Part shown: one piece after another, positions 42,568 to 52,682 of the stretch
How positions within the stretch are numbered: the stretch's first letter is position 1
Layout of the letters: each line of letters opens with the position of its first letter
Source: Candidatus Sulfotelmatobacter sp.
Lineage (GTDB): Bacteria > Vulcanimicrobiota > Vulcanimicrobiia > Vulcanimicrobiales > Vulcanimicrobiaceae
Assembly: GCA_035504415.1 (NCBI GenBank)
Contig: DATJRY010000013.1
Location: 1 to 64,000, forward strand
Length of the DNA stretch: 64,000 nt
Direction of reading: 5' to 3'
Position numbers and translations under genes: made by a program
Notes under the pieces: model-generated
Database searches by the model: none
The model's input: the letters and a program-made list of their open reading frames with translations, nothing else
Told to the model about the DNA's origin: nothing

Positions 42568-43170
42568 ATGACCCGGACGGTCGACCTCGCCAACCGGTCC
42601 AAGCTGCTCGAGCGGGTCGCGGCCTATGTCCTCGACCACGGGCTGGCCGATCTCTCGCTGCGCCCGCTGGCCGAGGCCGTCGAGAGCAGCCCGCGCACGC
42701 TGCTCTACCACTTCGGGTCGAAGGAGCGGATCGTCGCGGCGGTGCTGCGCGGGATCCGAGAACGGCAACAGGCGCTGTTCGCGCGGCTGGGCGGCGAGCA
42801 GACCACGCCGGTGGCGATCTGCCGCGCGGCCTGGGCCTACATGAGCGACCCGGCGGTCGGGCCGGCCCTGCGGCTGTTCTTCGAAACCTACGCGCTGGCG
42901 CTGCGCGCGCCCGAGCGCTTTCCCGGCTTTCTCGAGGGCGCCGTCGAGGACTGGCTGCGGTTCCTCGCCGCGCCGCTGTTGGCCCAGGGCATGGAGCCGG
43001 CGCGGGCGCGCGCCTTCGCCACCGTCGTGCTCGGCGGTTACCGCGGCTTCATGCTCGACTACGCCGCGACCGGCGACGCCGAGCGCGTCGGCGCCGCCAT
43101 CGATCTGTGGAGCGCCGCGCTCCACGCGCTCGAACCCGCACAGGAGAACGACGATGCTCACGCGCCGTAG
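42568..43170 (+). CDS. TetR-family regulator of the adjacent MFS pump
   Basis: 200 aa. TetR helix-turn-helix at about 15-60 (DLSLRPLAEAVESSPRTLLY, HFGSKERIVAAVLRG), followed by a C-terminal dimer/ligand domain with aromatic residues. ATG 42568 has GGAG six bases ahead, placing the start just after the 30-bp palindrome. Its end overlaps the MFS start by 17 bases, so the two form an operon; self-repression relieved by a pump substrate is the usual scheme. Confidence 0.88.
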   Translation: MTRTVDLANRSKLLERVAAYVLDHGLADLSLRPLAEAVESSPRTLLYHFGSKERIVAAVLRGIRERQQALFARLGGEQTTPVAICRAAWAYMSDPAVGPALRLFFETYALALRAPERFPGFLEGAVEDWLRFLAAPLLAQGMEPARARAFATVVLGGYRGFMLDYAATGDAERVGAAIDLWSAALHALEPAQENDDAHAP

Positions 43171-44431
43171 CGCCGCCCTCACGTTCATCTTCGTCACCGT
43201 CCTGCTGGACATGATCGCGCTGGGGATCATCATCCCGGTCTTCCAGCCGCTCTTGTTGAGCTTCACCCACGGCGACTACACGAGCGCGTCGATCGCCAGC
43301 GGCGCCTTCTCGGTGCTGTTCGCGCTGGTGCAGTTCTTCGCATCGCCGATCTTGGGGACGCTCTCGGATCGCGTCGGCCGCCGCCCGGTGGTGCTGCTCT
43401 CGAATCTCGGCACCAGCCTGGACTACGTGATCCTCGCGGTCGCGCCGAACCTGGGCTGGCTGCTGGTCAGCCGCGTGCTGGCGGGCGGGACGACGGCCAG
43501 CATCGCCGTCGCAAGCGCCTACATCGCCGACGTCACGCCCGAGGACAAACGCGCCGGCGCATACGGCATGCTCTCGGCGGCGTTCGGTGCCGGCTTCGTG
43601 ATCGGTCCCGCCATCGGCGGCCTGCTCGGCGCGCACGGTCTGCGGCTGCCCTTCTGGGTCGCCGCCGTGCTGAGCCTGATCAACTTCGTCTACGGCCTGC
43701 TGGTACTGCCCGAGTCGCTCGCCCCCGAACATCGCAGCGCGTTCTCGTGGGCGCGCGCCAACCCGCTCGGCTCGCTCAAGCTGCTGCGCCGCCACGCCGA
43801 GCTGGCCGGCCTCTCGCTGGCGAACCTGTTCGGCTTCGTCGCGCACGAAGCGCTGCCGCAGCTGTTCGTGCTCTACGCGCTCTATTCGTACGGCTGGACG
43901 CAGAGCACCATCGGGCTCTCGCTGGCGGTGGTCGGCGTGTTGACGATCGTGATCTCGGCGCTGGTCGTGCAGCGCGTGGTCAACCGGTTCGGCGAGCGCC
44001 GCGCGGTCGTGATCGGGCTGTTCCTCGGGGCGCTCGGCTACGCGCTCTTCGCCGGCAACCAGATCGTGTTCTGGGCCGGCATCGTGATCAGCATGTTCTG
44101 GACGGTCGGCACGTCGGCGTCGCAAGCGCTGATGACGCGCCGGGTGGAAAAGCACGAGCAGGGCGAGCTGCAAGGTGCGATCAACCTGCTGCGCAGCGCC
44201 GGGACGCTGGTCGGACCGCTGCTGTTCGCCGGCATCTTCTCGTACTCGGTCAGCGGCGCGCACGGGTGGAAAGCACCCGGCGCCGCCTGGTTCGCCGGCA
44301 GCGCCCTGCTGCTGATCTCGCTCGTCATCGCCTGGCGGGTGACGACCGCCGACGACGACGTGCGCGCGATCGTCGACACCGCCGCGGCGCTCGAGTCCTC
44401 ACTCCCCGCCGAGACGCCGCTGGTGGACTAG
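43154..44431 (+). CDS. MFS transporter, TetA-like (DHA1) 12-TM efflux pump
   Basis: 425 aa with about 12 hydrophobic helices. FVTVLLDMIALGIIIPVFQP in TM1 is the TetA/DHA1 motif, motif A reads GTLSDRVGRRPVVLLSN, and AAFGAGFVIGPAIGGLLG is motif C of H+ antiporters. An AGGAG SD precedes the ATG, which lies inside the end of tetR. It probably exports a drug-like compound. Converges on sigB with a few bases between stops. Confidence 0.9.
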   Translation: MLTRRSAALTFIFVTVLLDMIALGIIIPVFQPLLLSFTHGDYTSASIASGAFSVLFALVQFFASPILGTLSDRVGRRPVVLLSNLGTSLDYVILAVAPNLGWLLVSRVLAGGTTASIAVASAYIADVTPEDKRAGAYGMLSAAFGAGFVIGPAIGGLLGAHGLRLPFWVAAVLSLINFVYGLLVLPESLAPEHRSAFSWARANPLGSLKLLRRHAELAGLSLANLFGFVAHEALPQLFVLYALYSYGWTQSTIGLSLAVVGVLTIVISALVVQRVVNRFGERRAVVIGLFLGALGYALFAGNQIVFWAGIVISMFWTVGTSASQALMTRRVEKHEQGELQGAINLLRSAGTLVGPLLFAGIFSYSVSGAHGWKAPGAAWFAGSALLLISLVIAWRVTTADDDVRAIVDTAAALESSLPAETPLVD

Positions 44432-44438
44432 CGCGGCG

Positions 44439-45266
44439 TCATTTCTCTTGCAGGAAGTTCTTGAGCTTCTCGAGCGCTTTTTGCTGCAGGCGGGAGACGT
44501 GCATCTGCGAGACGTTGAGGCGCTTGGCGATCTCGGTCTGCGAGACGCTCTCGTAGAACCGCAGGTATAGGATCACGCGTTCGCGGCCGGTCAGGACCTG
44601 GAAGGCGCGTTCGAGGTTGGCGCGGTCTTCGAGCAGCTCGAGCCCGGCGTCGTTCTGACCGACGTAGTCCGCCAGCGTCTGCGACTTCTTGTCGCCCTCG
44701 CCGTTGAGCTCGGTGTCGAGCGAGAGCAGGTTGTAGGCTTGCCCGAGCTCCTGCGCTTCGAGGATGTCTTCCTCGGAGGCACCCAGGTGCGAGGCCAGCT
44801 CGGCGACGGTCGGCGAGTGGCCGAGCTTCACCGTCAGCTTCTCGATCGCGCGGTTGACGCTCAGGTTGAGCTCTTGCAGCCGGCGCGGCACCTTGACCGC
44901 CCAGCCCTTGTCGCGGAAATAGCGCTTGATCTCGCCGACGATGGTGGGCGTCGCGTAGGTGGTGAACTCGACGCCGCGCTCGAGGTCGAACCGATCGATC
45001 GCTTTGAGCAAGCCGACGGTGCCGACTTGAATCAGGTCGTCGAGCGCCTCGCCGCGATTGGCGAATTTGACCGCCAGGTAGCGGACCAAGTTGAGGTGCG
45101 CGACGACGAGCTCGTTGCGCAGCCGGTCGAACTCGTCCACGCCGGTCGAGTCGGGGCCGCTGTCGAGGCTACGGTCGGCGCGGAGCTCGGCGAACCGCGC
45201 GAACGCTTTGCGTGCCCGGTTGCGGTCCCAGCGCTCCTCGTCGACGTGTGGGGCCGATGAAGACAT
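44439..45266 (-). CDS. sigB: SigB/SigF-type alternative sigma factor
   Basis: 275 aa. Region 2 (HLNLVRYLAVKFANRGEALD, DLIQVGTVGLLKAIDRFDLE, GVEFTTYATPTIVGEIKRYF), region 3 (VPRRLQELNLSVNRAIEKL) and region 4 with its helix-turn-helix (SQTEIAKRLNVSQMHVSRLQ) match the SigB/F/G group. It directs general-stress or differentiation genes and is held by RsbW. It follows rsbW by three bases, in the order rsbV, rsbW, sigB seen in Bacillus. Confidence 0.92.
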   Translation of the reverse strand: MSSSAPHVDEERWDRNRARKAFARFAELRADRSLDSGPDSTGVDEFDRLRNELVVAHLNLVRYLAVKFANRGEALDDLIQVGTVGLLKAIDRFDLERGVEFTTYATPTIVGEIKRYFRDKGWAVKVPRRLQELNLSVNRAIEKLTVKLGHSPTVAELASHLGASEEDILEAQELGQAYNLLSLDTELNGEGDKKSQTLADYVGQNDAGLELLEDRANLERAFQVLTGRERVILYLRFYESVSQTEIAKRLNVSQMHVSRLQQKALEKLKNFLQEK

Positions 45267-45269
45267 CTG

Positions 45270-45710
45270 CTAGGCGAGAACGCGCTTCGTCATGATGAGT
45301 TCCGTTCCGCGCCCGTTGTCGGCCGTGTATTCCACGGAATCCATGAGCGCTCGGATCAGGAACACGCCCAGCTCTTCGGTCCGTCCTTCGGTCAAGCTTT
45401 GGGCGCGCGCTCCCTCGAGCTTGTGGCCGGTCGAGTGGTCGCGGACGACCACGCGCAGCTCGTCGTCGAGGGCGTCGCAGACGATCTCGATCACGCCGGC
45501 GTCGACGCCGCCCGCGCTCTGGATCGAGTTCGTGCAGGCCTCGGCGATGGCGAGCTTGATGTCCTCGATCTCGTCGACCGAGAACCGCAGCCGGCTGGCG
45601 ACCGCGGCGACCGCGAGCCGCGCGACGGCGACCCACTCGGCGCGACCGGGAATCTTGACCTCGACGGTACCGTGCGAGGTGCGTTCGGCGGACTGTGCGA
45701 TCGGGCTCAC
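45270..45710 (-). CDS. rsbW: RsbW-like anti-sigma factor / serine kinase
   Basis: 146 aa GHKL-fold kinase. The N-box is EIEDIKLAIAEACTNSIQSA, with Asn chelating Mg-ATP; the G1-box region is less clear (VVVRDHSTGH), followed by EGRTEELGVFLIRALMDSVE and GRGTELIMTKR. It binds and inhibits the sigma factor and phosphorylates the STAS antagonist. GTG 45710 overlaps the rsbV stop. Confidence 0.88.
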   Translation of the reverse strand: MSPIAQSAERTSHGTVEVKIPGRAEWVAVARLAVAAVASRLRFSVDEIEDIKLAIAEACTNSIQSAGGVDAGVIEIVCDALDDELRVVVRDHSTGHKLEGARAQSLTEGRTEELGVFLIRALMDSVEYTADNGRGTELIMTKRVLA

Positions 45711-46051
45711 ACCAGCGCCTTCATGGCGCTCTGCTCGTCGTCGAAGATCCCGAAGATCTTGACCAGCCCGGTGATGTCGAAGATCTTCTTGATCTGCGGG
45801 TTGGTGCAGACCAGATTGACCGAACCGCCGTGCTCGCGCACGCGCTTGAGGCCGCCGATGAGCACGCCCAAGCCGGTCGAGTCGATGTAACGCACCTTCT
45901 CGAGGTTGATGACCAGGTTGTAGTGCTCTTGGTCGATCAGCTCGGTGATCGCGTCCTTCACCTTCGGCGACGTGTACACATCGATCTCGCCGGTCAGGTC
46001 GACGACGTACGCGTCTCCCTCCGACTCCCGAACGTTGACTTTGATATCCAC
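45707..46051 (-). CDS. rsbV: RsbV-like STAS-domain anti-sigma antagonist
   Basis: 114-aa single STAS domain. The phosphorylation site serine is in VRYIDSTGLGVL (about residues 53-64); VDLTGEIDVYTSPKVKD is the N-terminal strand/helix. Unphosphorylated protein displaces the sigma factor from RsbW. Start is GTG 46051 behind AGGAG. First of the partner-switch trio and downstream of the ytxH-like gene by eight bases. Confidence 0.92.
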   Translation of the reverse strand: MDIKVNVRESEGDAYVVDLTGEIDVYTSPKVKDAITELIDQEHYNLVINLEKVRYIDSTGLGVLIGGLKRVREHGGSVNLVCTNPQIKKIFDITGLVKIFGIFDDEQSAMKALV

Positions 46052-46059
46052 CTTGTCTC

Positions 46060-46353
46060 CTAGCTTTCGTTCTCGAGGGTGCTGCGTTGCCGCGCGGCGG
46101 CATCCTTGCCTTCGGCGATGGCGTCGTCCAGGCGCGCCCGCGCGTCGGCGACGATCTTGCGGCCGCGCGCCAACAGGTCGTTCGCGTCTTCCGCGACATC
46201 GCGCGCGCGCTCGCCCGCTTCGCGCGCTTTGGCGACCATCAGGTCGCGGGTGTCTTCGCCGGTCTGCGGCGCGAGGATCATCGCGAGCGTCGCGCCGGCC
46301 AGCGCGCCGATGGCCAAGCCGGTCACGAAACCGGCACCGCCGCGATCAGCCAT
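46060..46353 (-). CDS. YtxH-like membrane-associated protein
   Basis: 97 aa. An N-terminal glycine/alanine-rich hydrophobic segment (GFVTGLAIGALAGATLAMIL, about 8-27), then APQTGEDTRDLMVAKAREAG and a long charged helix, the standard YtxH organisation. YtxH is a general-stress protein in Bacillus subtilis, made from the ytxGHJ operon under sigma-B control. It overlaps the DUF948 gene by eight bases and precedes rsbV. Confidence 0.85.
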   Translation of the reverse strand: MADRGGAGFVTGLAIGALAGATLAMILAPQTGEDTRDLMVAKAREAGERARDVAEDANDLLARGRKIVADARARLDDAIAEGKDAAARQRSTLENES

Positions 46354-46798
46354 GATACGCCGACTCCGTTTCCCCGTGAGCAGGCGGGGCCGGCGGACCG
46401 GAGCGCCCGCCCAGGACGAGGCGGCGAAGGCCGGCCGTGAGGCCCGCCAAGATCGCCCCGAGGTTGACCACGGCGGGGGCGACGGCGTCCGATGCGAGCT
46501 TGGCCGTGCTGCCCACCCCGTCCGCGACGATTTCGAGCGTCCCCACCACCGTGCCGAGCTTGGCGACGGCGGCGTCGGCGCTGTCGGCGATCCCGCCGAC
46601 GTGGCCGAGCGTCTCGACCACGGGGGTAGAGAGCGCGCCGATCTGACGGTCGAGCTCATCGAGCGTGCCGCTCATCCGCCGGACGAGCCGCGCCAGGGCG
46701 AGGCATACCACCAGGATACCGATCCCGACCAACAGCACGCCGATGCCGACAAGGACGTCGCGAATCAACGCGCCGTCGAGCCCCGAAGTCAAAACCAT
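46346..46798 (-). CDS. DUF948 (YtxG-like) membrane protein
   Basis: 150 aa. One strong transmembrane helix (about 14-37, VLVGIGVLLVGIGILVVCLA), then LARLVRRMSGTLDELDRQIG and a long helical domain with repeated VV.TLG and IVADGVG turns typical of DUF948. A Pro/Ala-rich tail ends the protein. The ATG has GGAGGA unusually close to it. With the YtxH gene it mirrors the ytxGH pair and begins the stress operon. Confidence 0.82.
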   Translation of the reverse strand: MVLTSGLDGALIRDVLVGIGVLLVGIGILVVCLALARLVRRMSGTLDELDRQIGALSTPVVETLGHVGGIADSADAAVAKLGTVVGTLEIVADGVGSTAKLASDAVAPAVVNLGAILAGLTAGLRRLVLGGRSGPPAPPAHGETESAYHG

Positions 46799-46852
46799 TC
46801 CTCCGCGTGCTCATGCGAGCCACGGTTGGTCGTTTCCCACATTTGGCACCCG

Positions 46853-48001
46853 TTACACGGCAAGAGGGGTCCGAACCCCTACTAGGAGAGCTGGCAACCG
46901 GGCCAACACCGTCTCGATCTCCTCGGCGGTGGTCGTCCGACCGAGCGAAAACCGGATCACCCCCAGCCGGAAGCGCGGGTCGAGTCCCAGCGCCAGGGCG
47001 ACGTGGCTGGGTTCGAGCGATCCGGCGGCGCAGGCGCTGCCGGCCGAAGCCGCGATCCCCTCGAGGTCCAGCCGGATCAAGAGCGCGTCGCCCGGCGCGT
47101 CGGCGAAGGCCGCGGAGAGGATCGAGGGCAGCCGCGGCGCGCCGGTGCCGTTGACCCGCACGTCCGGGATCGTGGCCAGCACCCCGGCTTCCAGCCGATC
47201 GCGCAGCGCGGCGACCCGCTCGGCGACGGCGGGCCGCTCGGCCTCGGCGAGCGCCAGCGCCGCGGCGAAACCGGCGATGCCGGCGACGTTCTCGGTCCCC
47301 GACCGCAAGCCGTGCTCTTGGCCGCCGCCCACGATCTGCGCCTCGACCGGCGTCCCGCCGCGCACATACAGGACGCCGACGCCCTTGGGGCCGTTGAACT
47401 TGTGGGCGGAGAGCGAGAGCAGGTCGACGCCCAGCGCGCCGGCGTCGAGCGGCAGCCATCCCGCGGCCTGCACGGCGTCGGTGTGGAAGCGCACGCCGCG
47501 CGCGCGCGCCAGCGCCGCCAACTCCGCGATCGGCTCGATCACGCCCAGCTCGTTGTTGGCGAGCATGATGCTGGCGACCGTCGTCCGGTCGGTCAGCGCC
47601 GCCGCGAAGGCCGCCGGATCGACCAGCCCGCGCGCGTCGACGGGCAGCCGCGTGACCGTCCAGCCGTCGCGCTCGAGCACGTCGACGGCGTGCAGCACCG
47701 CGTGGTGCTCGATCGCCGAGGTGACCACGTGCCGGCCGCGCTCGCGCAGGGCACGCGCGGTGCCGACGATCGCGAGCACGTCGGCCTCGGAGCCGCCGCC
47801 GGTGAACACGATCTCGCGCGGCGCCGCGCCGAGGATGCGCGCGACGGTCGCGCGCGCCTCGTCGACGACCGCGCGCGCGGCGCGTCCTTCGGCGTGCAGC
47901 GAGCTCGGGTTGTAGCCGCCGCCCAACAGCGGCGTCATCGTCGCAACGACCTCCGGCCGGACCGTCGTCGTCGCCGCGTTGTCGAGATAGATGCGCGTCA
48001 C
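46853..48001 (-). CDS. Cysteine desulfurase (IscS/NifS family)
   Basis: 382-aa PLP enzyme. YLDNAATTTVRPEVV opens the fold, SAIEHHAVLH carries the PLP-stacking histidine, SLSAHKFNGPKGVGVLYV the Schiff-base lysine, LRSGTENVAGIAGF the anchor, and SACAAG the catalytic persulfide cysteine. It supplies sulfur for Fe-S clusters or tRNA thiolation. GTG 48001 has GAGGAAG ahead and immediately follows the rarA stop. IscS versus MnmA-partner type cannot be separated from motifs. Confidence 0.93.
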   Translation of the reverse strand: MTRIYLDNAATTTVRPEVVATMTPLLGGGYNPSSLHAEGRAARAVVDEARATVARILGAAPREIVFTGGGSEADVLAIVGTARALRERGRHVVTSAIEHHAVLHAVDVLERDGWTVTRLPVDARGLVDPAAFAAALTDRTTVASIMLANNELGVIEPIAELAALARARGVRFHTDAVQAAGWLPLDAGALGVDLLSLSAHKFNGPKGVGVLYVRGGTPVEAQIVGGGQEHGLRSGTENVAGIAGFAAALALAEAERPAVAERVAALRDRLEAGVLATIPDVRVNGTGAPRLPSILSAAFADAPGDALLIRLDLEGIAASAGSACAAGSLEPSHVALALGLDPRFRLGVIRFSLGRTTTAEEIETVLARLPALLVGVRTPLAV

Positions 48002-48002
48002 G

Positions 48003-49403
48003 CTACTCTTCCTCGTCGTCCTCGCCGAACGGGTCGTCCTCGGCCGCCGCGTGCGCGCTGCCCCGGCGCGCGTCGATCCAGGCACGCAGCCGCGCTTCGG
48101 CGCCTTGGCTGCCCGGATCGAAGTAGTGCCGGCCTTCGAGCGCCTCGGGCAGGTTCGACTGCAGCGCGATCGCCGGCGGCAGATCGCCTTCGGCCTGCAT
48201 CGCGGCGTAGTCGTCGTGCGCGTAGCGATAGCCTTCGCCGTAACCGAGCTGCTTCATCAAACGGGTCGGCGCGTTGCGCAGGTGCAGCGGAACCGGATCG
48301 TTGCGCGAAGACTGCACGTCGGCCTCGGCGGCGCCGAAGGCGCGCCCGACCGTGTTCGACTTGGGCGCGGTCGCCAGGTACAGCGTCGCCTGCGCCAGCG
48401 GAAACTTCGCCTCGGGCAAGCCGATGAAGTGCGCGGCCTGCTGCGCGGCCACGGCCACCGCCAGCGCCTGCGGGTCGGCCAAGCCGATGTCCTCGCTGGC
48501 CAGGATGACCAGCCGGCGCGCGATGAACCCGATGTCCTCGCCGGAGTCGATCATGCGCATCAGCCAGTAGACGGCCGCGTCGGGATCGCTGCCCCGCACG
48601 GTCTTGATGAAGGCGCTGATCGTGTCGTAGTGCGCATCGCCGCCCTTGTCGTAGCTGAGCGCGCGGCGCTGCAGCGCGTCGGCGACGGTCTGCTCGTCGA
48701 TCTCGCGCACGTCCTCGGCGTTGCGCGGCGGGGCCGACGCCGCGAACTCGAGCGTGTTGAGGGCGATGCGCGCGTCGCCGTTGGCCAGGTTGACCAGCGC
48801 GTCGAGCGCGGCCGGCGTGATCGCGACGTGCTGCTTGCCCAAGCCGCGCTCTTCGTCGTGCAGCGCGCGCTCGATCAGGGCGCGGATGTCGTCGTCGCCC
48901 AGCGCGCGCAGCACGAACACCCGCGAGCGCGAGAGCAGCGCCGAGTTGACCTCGAACGAGGGGTTCTCAGTGGTGGCGCCGATCAGCGTGACGGTGCCGT
49001 CCTCGACGTACGGCAGCACCGCGTCTTGCTGCGCCTTGTTGAAGCGGTGGATCTCGTCGATGAACAGCACGGTGCGCTTGCCGGCCGCGCGCAGCTTCTG
49101 CGCGTCGGCGACGACGCGCCGCAAGTCGGCGACGCCGGCGCTGACGGCCGAGAGCGCGGCGAAGTGCGCGCCGGTGGTGTGCGCGATGATCTGCGCGAGG
49201 GTCGTCTTGCCGGTCCCCGGCGGCCCCCACAGGATCATCGAGGGAATCTGGTCGCTCTCGATCGCGCGGCGCAGCGCGCGCCCCGACCCAACGACCTGTT
49301 CCTGGCCGACGAACTCGTCGAGCGTGCGCGGCCGCATCCGCGCCGCGAGCGGCTGACGAACCGTCCTCCCGCCGGATTCGCCGGCGTCGAACAGTCCCAG
49401 CAT
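48003..49403 (-). CDS. rarA: Replication-associated recombination protein A (RarA/MgsA)
   Basis: 466-aa AAA+ ATPase. RPRTLDEFVGQEQVVG, Walker A GPPGTGKTTLAQ, Walker B VLFIDEIHRFNKAQQDAVLP, sensor 1 GATTENPSFEVNSALLSRSRVF and the C-terminal ILASEDIGLADPQAL and EGYRYAHDD motifs are all RarA/WRNIP1 hallmarks. It acts at stalled forks with single-strand binding protein. GTG 49406 or ATG 49403. An acidic tail (DDPFGEDDEEE) ends it. Confidence 0.95.
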   Translation of the reverse strand: MLGLFDAGESGGRTVRQPLAARMRPRTLDEFVGQEQVVGSGRALRRAIESDQIPSMILWGPPGTGKTTLAQIIAHTTGAHFAALSAVSAGVADLRRVVADAQKLRAAGKRTVLFIDEIHRFNKAQQDAVLPYVEDGTVTLIGATTENPSFEVNSALLSRSRVFVLRALGDDDIRALIERALHDEERGLGKQHVAITPAALDALVNLANGDARIALNTLEFAASAPPRNAEDVREIDEQTVADALQRRALSYDKGGDAHYDTISAFIKTVRGSDPDAAVYWLMRMIDSGEDIGFIARRLVILASEDIGLADPQALAVAVAAQQAAHFIGLPEAKFPLAQATLYLATAPKSNTVGRAFGAAEADVQSSRNDPVPLHLRNAPTRLMKQLGYGEGYRYAHDDYAAMQAEGDLPPAIALQSNLPEALEGRHYFDPGSQGAEARLRAWIDARRGSAHAAAEDDPFGEDDEEE

Positions 49404-49408
49404 CACGC

Positions 49409-50155
49409 TCAGAAGGGGAAGTGCTTCTTTTTCTTCTTGGGCGCCGGTGTGGCGGCCGAAGGCGCGTGCGTCGGTACCGGCTGCCGGATGATCAGCGGTG
49501 CGCCGGTGACGTCGACGTCCTTGGTGTTGAGGTTGTAGTTGACGTCCTTGGCCGAGAGCGACGAGTCGCCGTCGTGCAGGACGACCGCGCCTTCGAGGTG
49601 CAGCAGCCCGGTGCCGCGATCGAGGATCCCCTTGTCGGCGACGCCGTTGCGCGAGCCTTGCTTGAAGTGCACGTGGCCGATCGCGGTGTAGAGCTTCGCC
49701 TTCGAGTCGATCTGCAGCTCGTCGCAGGTCAGCGTGGCCGGACCGTTGCCGTGATAAGCGTGCTCCGAGCCCGCCTCGGGTGCGTCGCCGCTGTCGTGCA
49801 CGACCACGTTGCCGGTCAGGATCGCGGTGCCTTGCTTCGAGTTCCCCTTCGCCTTGTCGCTGGTCGCGTCGGTGCCGGGCCGGAAGAACTTCACCCGATG
49901 CGGCATGGTGAACTCGCCGGTGTTGAAGTTCCAGTGCGTCTCGTCGGTCTCGATCTTGTAGTCGCTGGTCGTCAGTCCCGACGCGCCGGCGTCGCCGAGT
50001 CCCGCCGACGTGCTCTGCGCCGCGGGTGAAGGATTGGGCGAAGGCGCCGGCTTCGTCGAGGGCGCGGGCGAGGCCGCGAGCACGAGCAGCCCGCCGACCA
50101 GTGCGAGGGTCGACAGGCAGGCTGAGCGTCGGAGCGAGGTGCCCGGGGGCATCAT
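49409..50155 (-). CDS. LptA/OstA-domain exported protein
   Basis: About 248 aa. A hydrophobic signal (STLALVGGLLVLAASPAPS) is followed by a Pro/Ser linker, then the LptA/LptC-like beta-jellyroll (DYKIETDETHWNFNTGEFTM, ATLTCDELQIDSKAKLYTAI, LHLEGAVVLHDGDSSLSAKD). A KKKKK tail ends it. LptA-type domains bridge lipopolysaccharide to the outer membrane, which implies a diderm envelope. ATG 50155 or 50152 without strong SD. Confidence 0.75.
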   Translation of the reverse strand: MMPPGTSLRRSACLSTLALVGGLLVLAASPAPSTKPAPSPNPSPAAQSTSAGLGDAGASGLTTSDYKIETDETHWNFNTGEFTMPHRVKFFRPGTDATSDKAKGNSKQGTAILTGNVVVHDSGDAPEAGSEHAYHGNGPATLTCDELQIDSKAKLYTAIGHVHFKQGSRNGVADKGILDRGTGLLHLEGAVVLHDGDSSLSAKDVNYNLNTKDVDVTGAPLIIRQPVPTHAPSAATPAPKKKKKHFPF

Positions 50156-50190
50156 TCCACTAGTACCGGCGATGCGCGAAAAACGTTCCG

Positions 50191-51248
<1,058 letters not shown>

Positions 51249-51335
51249 ATGAAGCGGCCTCCGGGCTTTCGGCCCCGGCCTGGGGATTCCTCAGCGGCGA
51301 CGCCTAGAGGAAGCGAGCGGCTGGCGAATTCGGCG

Positions 51336-52682
51336 TCAGACGCTGGGGTATTCGGCGGTCTCGAAGACGCCGGCGGGCTCGGCGAAGGGGATGATGCCGC
51401 TGGCGCGCTGGACCTGGCCGCCCAACGACGAGAGCATCTCCTCGAGCCGCTCGTAGCCGCGGTCGATGTACTCCAGACCGATGATCTCGGTCTCGCCCAA
51501 GCCGGCTAGGCCCGCCAGCACCAGCGCGGCGCCGGCGCGGATGTCGGGCGCTTCGACCGGCGCGCCGGAGAGCTGGTTCACGCCTTTGACCAGCGCGGTG
51601 TTGTTGTCCATCGCGACGCGCACGTCGGCGCCCATGCGCACCAGCTCGTTGACGTACGAGAAGCGCGCGTTGAAGATCGACTCCTCGACGACGCTCACGC
51701 CGGGCGTCGTGCACAGGAAGGTCAGCATCTGCGGCTGCAGGTCGGTCGGGAAGCCAGGATGCGGCGCGGTGACGACGTCGGTCCCGCCTTTGATCTTGGT
51801 TCCCTGCGCGCGCACCCAGTCGTCGCCCGAGGTGACGGTCACGCCGCACTCGCCCAGCGCGAACTGCAGCGCGGCCAGATCGTCGGGCTTGGTCTGACGC
51901 ACGGTGACGTCGCCGCGGGTGATCGCGCCGGCCAACAGCAGCGTGCCGGTCGTGATGCGGTCGGGGATGATCTCGTACTCGACGCCGTGCAGCTCGCGCA
52001 CGCCGGTGATGCGCAGCGTGTCGCCGCCGGCGCCGTGGATCTTGGCGCCCATCGCGATCAGGAAGTTGGCCAGGTCGACGACCTCGGGCTCCATCGCCGC
52101 GTTGCGCACGATCGTGTCGCCGTCGGCCGTGACCGCCGCCAGCATCGCGTTCTTGGTCGCGCCGACGGACGGCATGCGGAACTCGATCTCGCCGCCGCGC
52201 AGCCGTCCGCCGCGCGCGCTGGCGATCAGGTAGCCGTGGGCGACCGAGACCTCGGCGTCGAGCGCGCGGAAGGCCTGCTCGTGCAAGTCGGTCGCGCGCG
52301 TCCCCAAGACGCAGCCGCCGGGCAGCGGTACCTCGGCGCGGCCGAAGCGCCCCAGCAGCGGCCCGCACAAGTCGAACGAGGCGGCCAGCTTGCGGACCAG
52401 CGTGTAGGGGGCGCGGAACTTGTTGACGTTCGAGGCGTCGATCGTCAGCGTGTTGCGCTGCTCCATCGAGAGCCGCGCACCCAGCGCCTCGAGCAGCGAC
52501 CACATCACCGAGACGTCGGTGATGCGCGGCACGCGGTGCAGGGTGACCTTCCCGCGCGCCAACAGCGCCGCGGCCATGATCGGCAGCGCCGCGTTCTTGG
52601 CGCCTTGCACCTCGACGCTGCCTTCGAGCCGGGCGCCGCCGACGACGCGCAGGGTGGTATCGAGACGATCGAGCACGTTCAT
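51336..52682 (-). CDS. murA: UDP-N-acetylglucosamine 1-carboxyvinyltransferase
   Basis: 448 aa, first committed step of peptidoglycan synthesis. The Lys/Asn pair is in QGAKNAALPIMAAALLA, the PEP-binding catalytic Cys is in PLPGGCVLGTR, so the enzyme is expected to be fosfomycin-sensitive, and the catalytic Asp lies in HPGFPTDLQPQ. FSYVNELVRMGADV and GYERLEEMLSSLGG near the end are conserved. ATG 52682 overlaps the stop of the upstream gene (ATGA). Confidence 0.95.
   Translation of the reverse strand: MNVLDRLDTTLRVVGGARLEGSVEVQGAKNAALPIMAAALLARGKVTLHRVPRITDVSVMWSLLEALGARLSMEQRNTLTIDASNVNKFRAPYTLVRKLAASFDLCGPLLGRFGRAEVPLPGGCVLGTRATDLHEQAFRALDAEVSVAHGYLIASARGGRLRGGEIEFRMPSVGATKNAMLAAVTADGDTIVRNAAMEPEVVDLANFLIAMGAKIHGAGGDTLRITGVRELHGVEYEIIPDRITTGTLLLAGAITRGDVTVRQTKPDDLAALQFALGECGVTVTSGDDWVRAQGTKIKGGTDVVTAPHPGFPTDLQPQMLTFLCTTPGVSVVEESIFNARFSYVNELVRMGADVRVAMDNNTALVKGVNQLSGAPVEAPDIRAGAALVLAGLAGLGETEIIGLEYIDRGYERLEEMLSSLGGQVQRASGIIPFAEPAGVFETAEYPSV

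Noticed and set aside
42369-42602. A 77-codon protein in the regulator upstream region
   Set aside because: Its N-terminal part crosses the palindrome and the tetR start; only the last 17 codons have an SD, so only those are listed, at low confidence.
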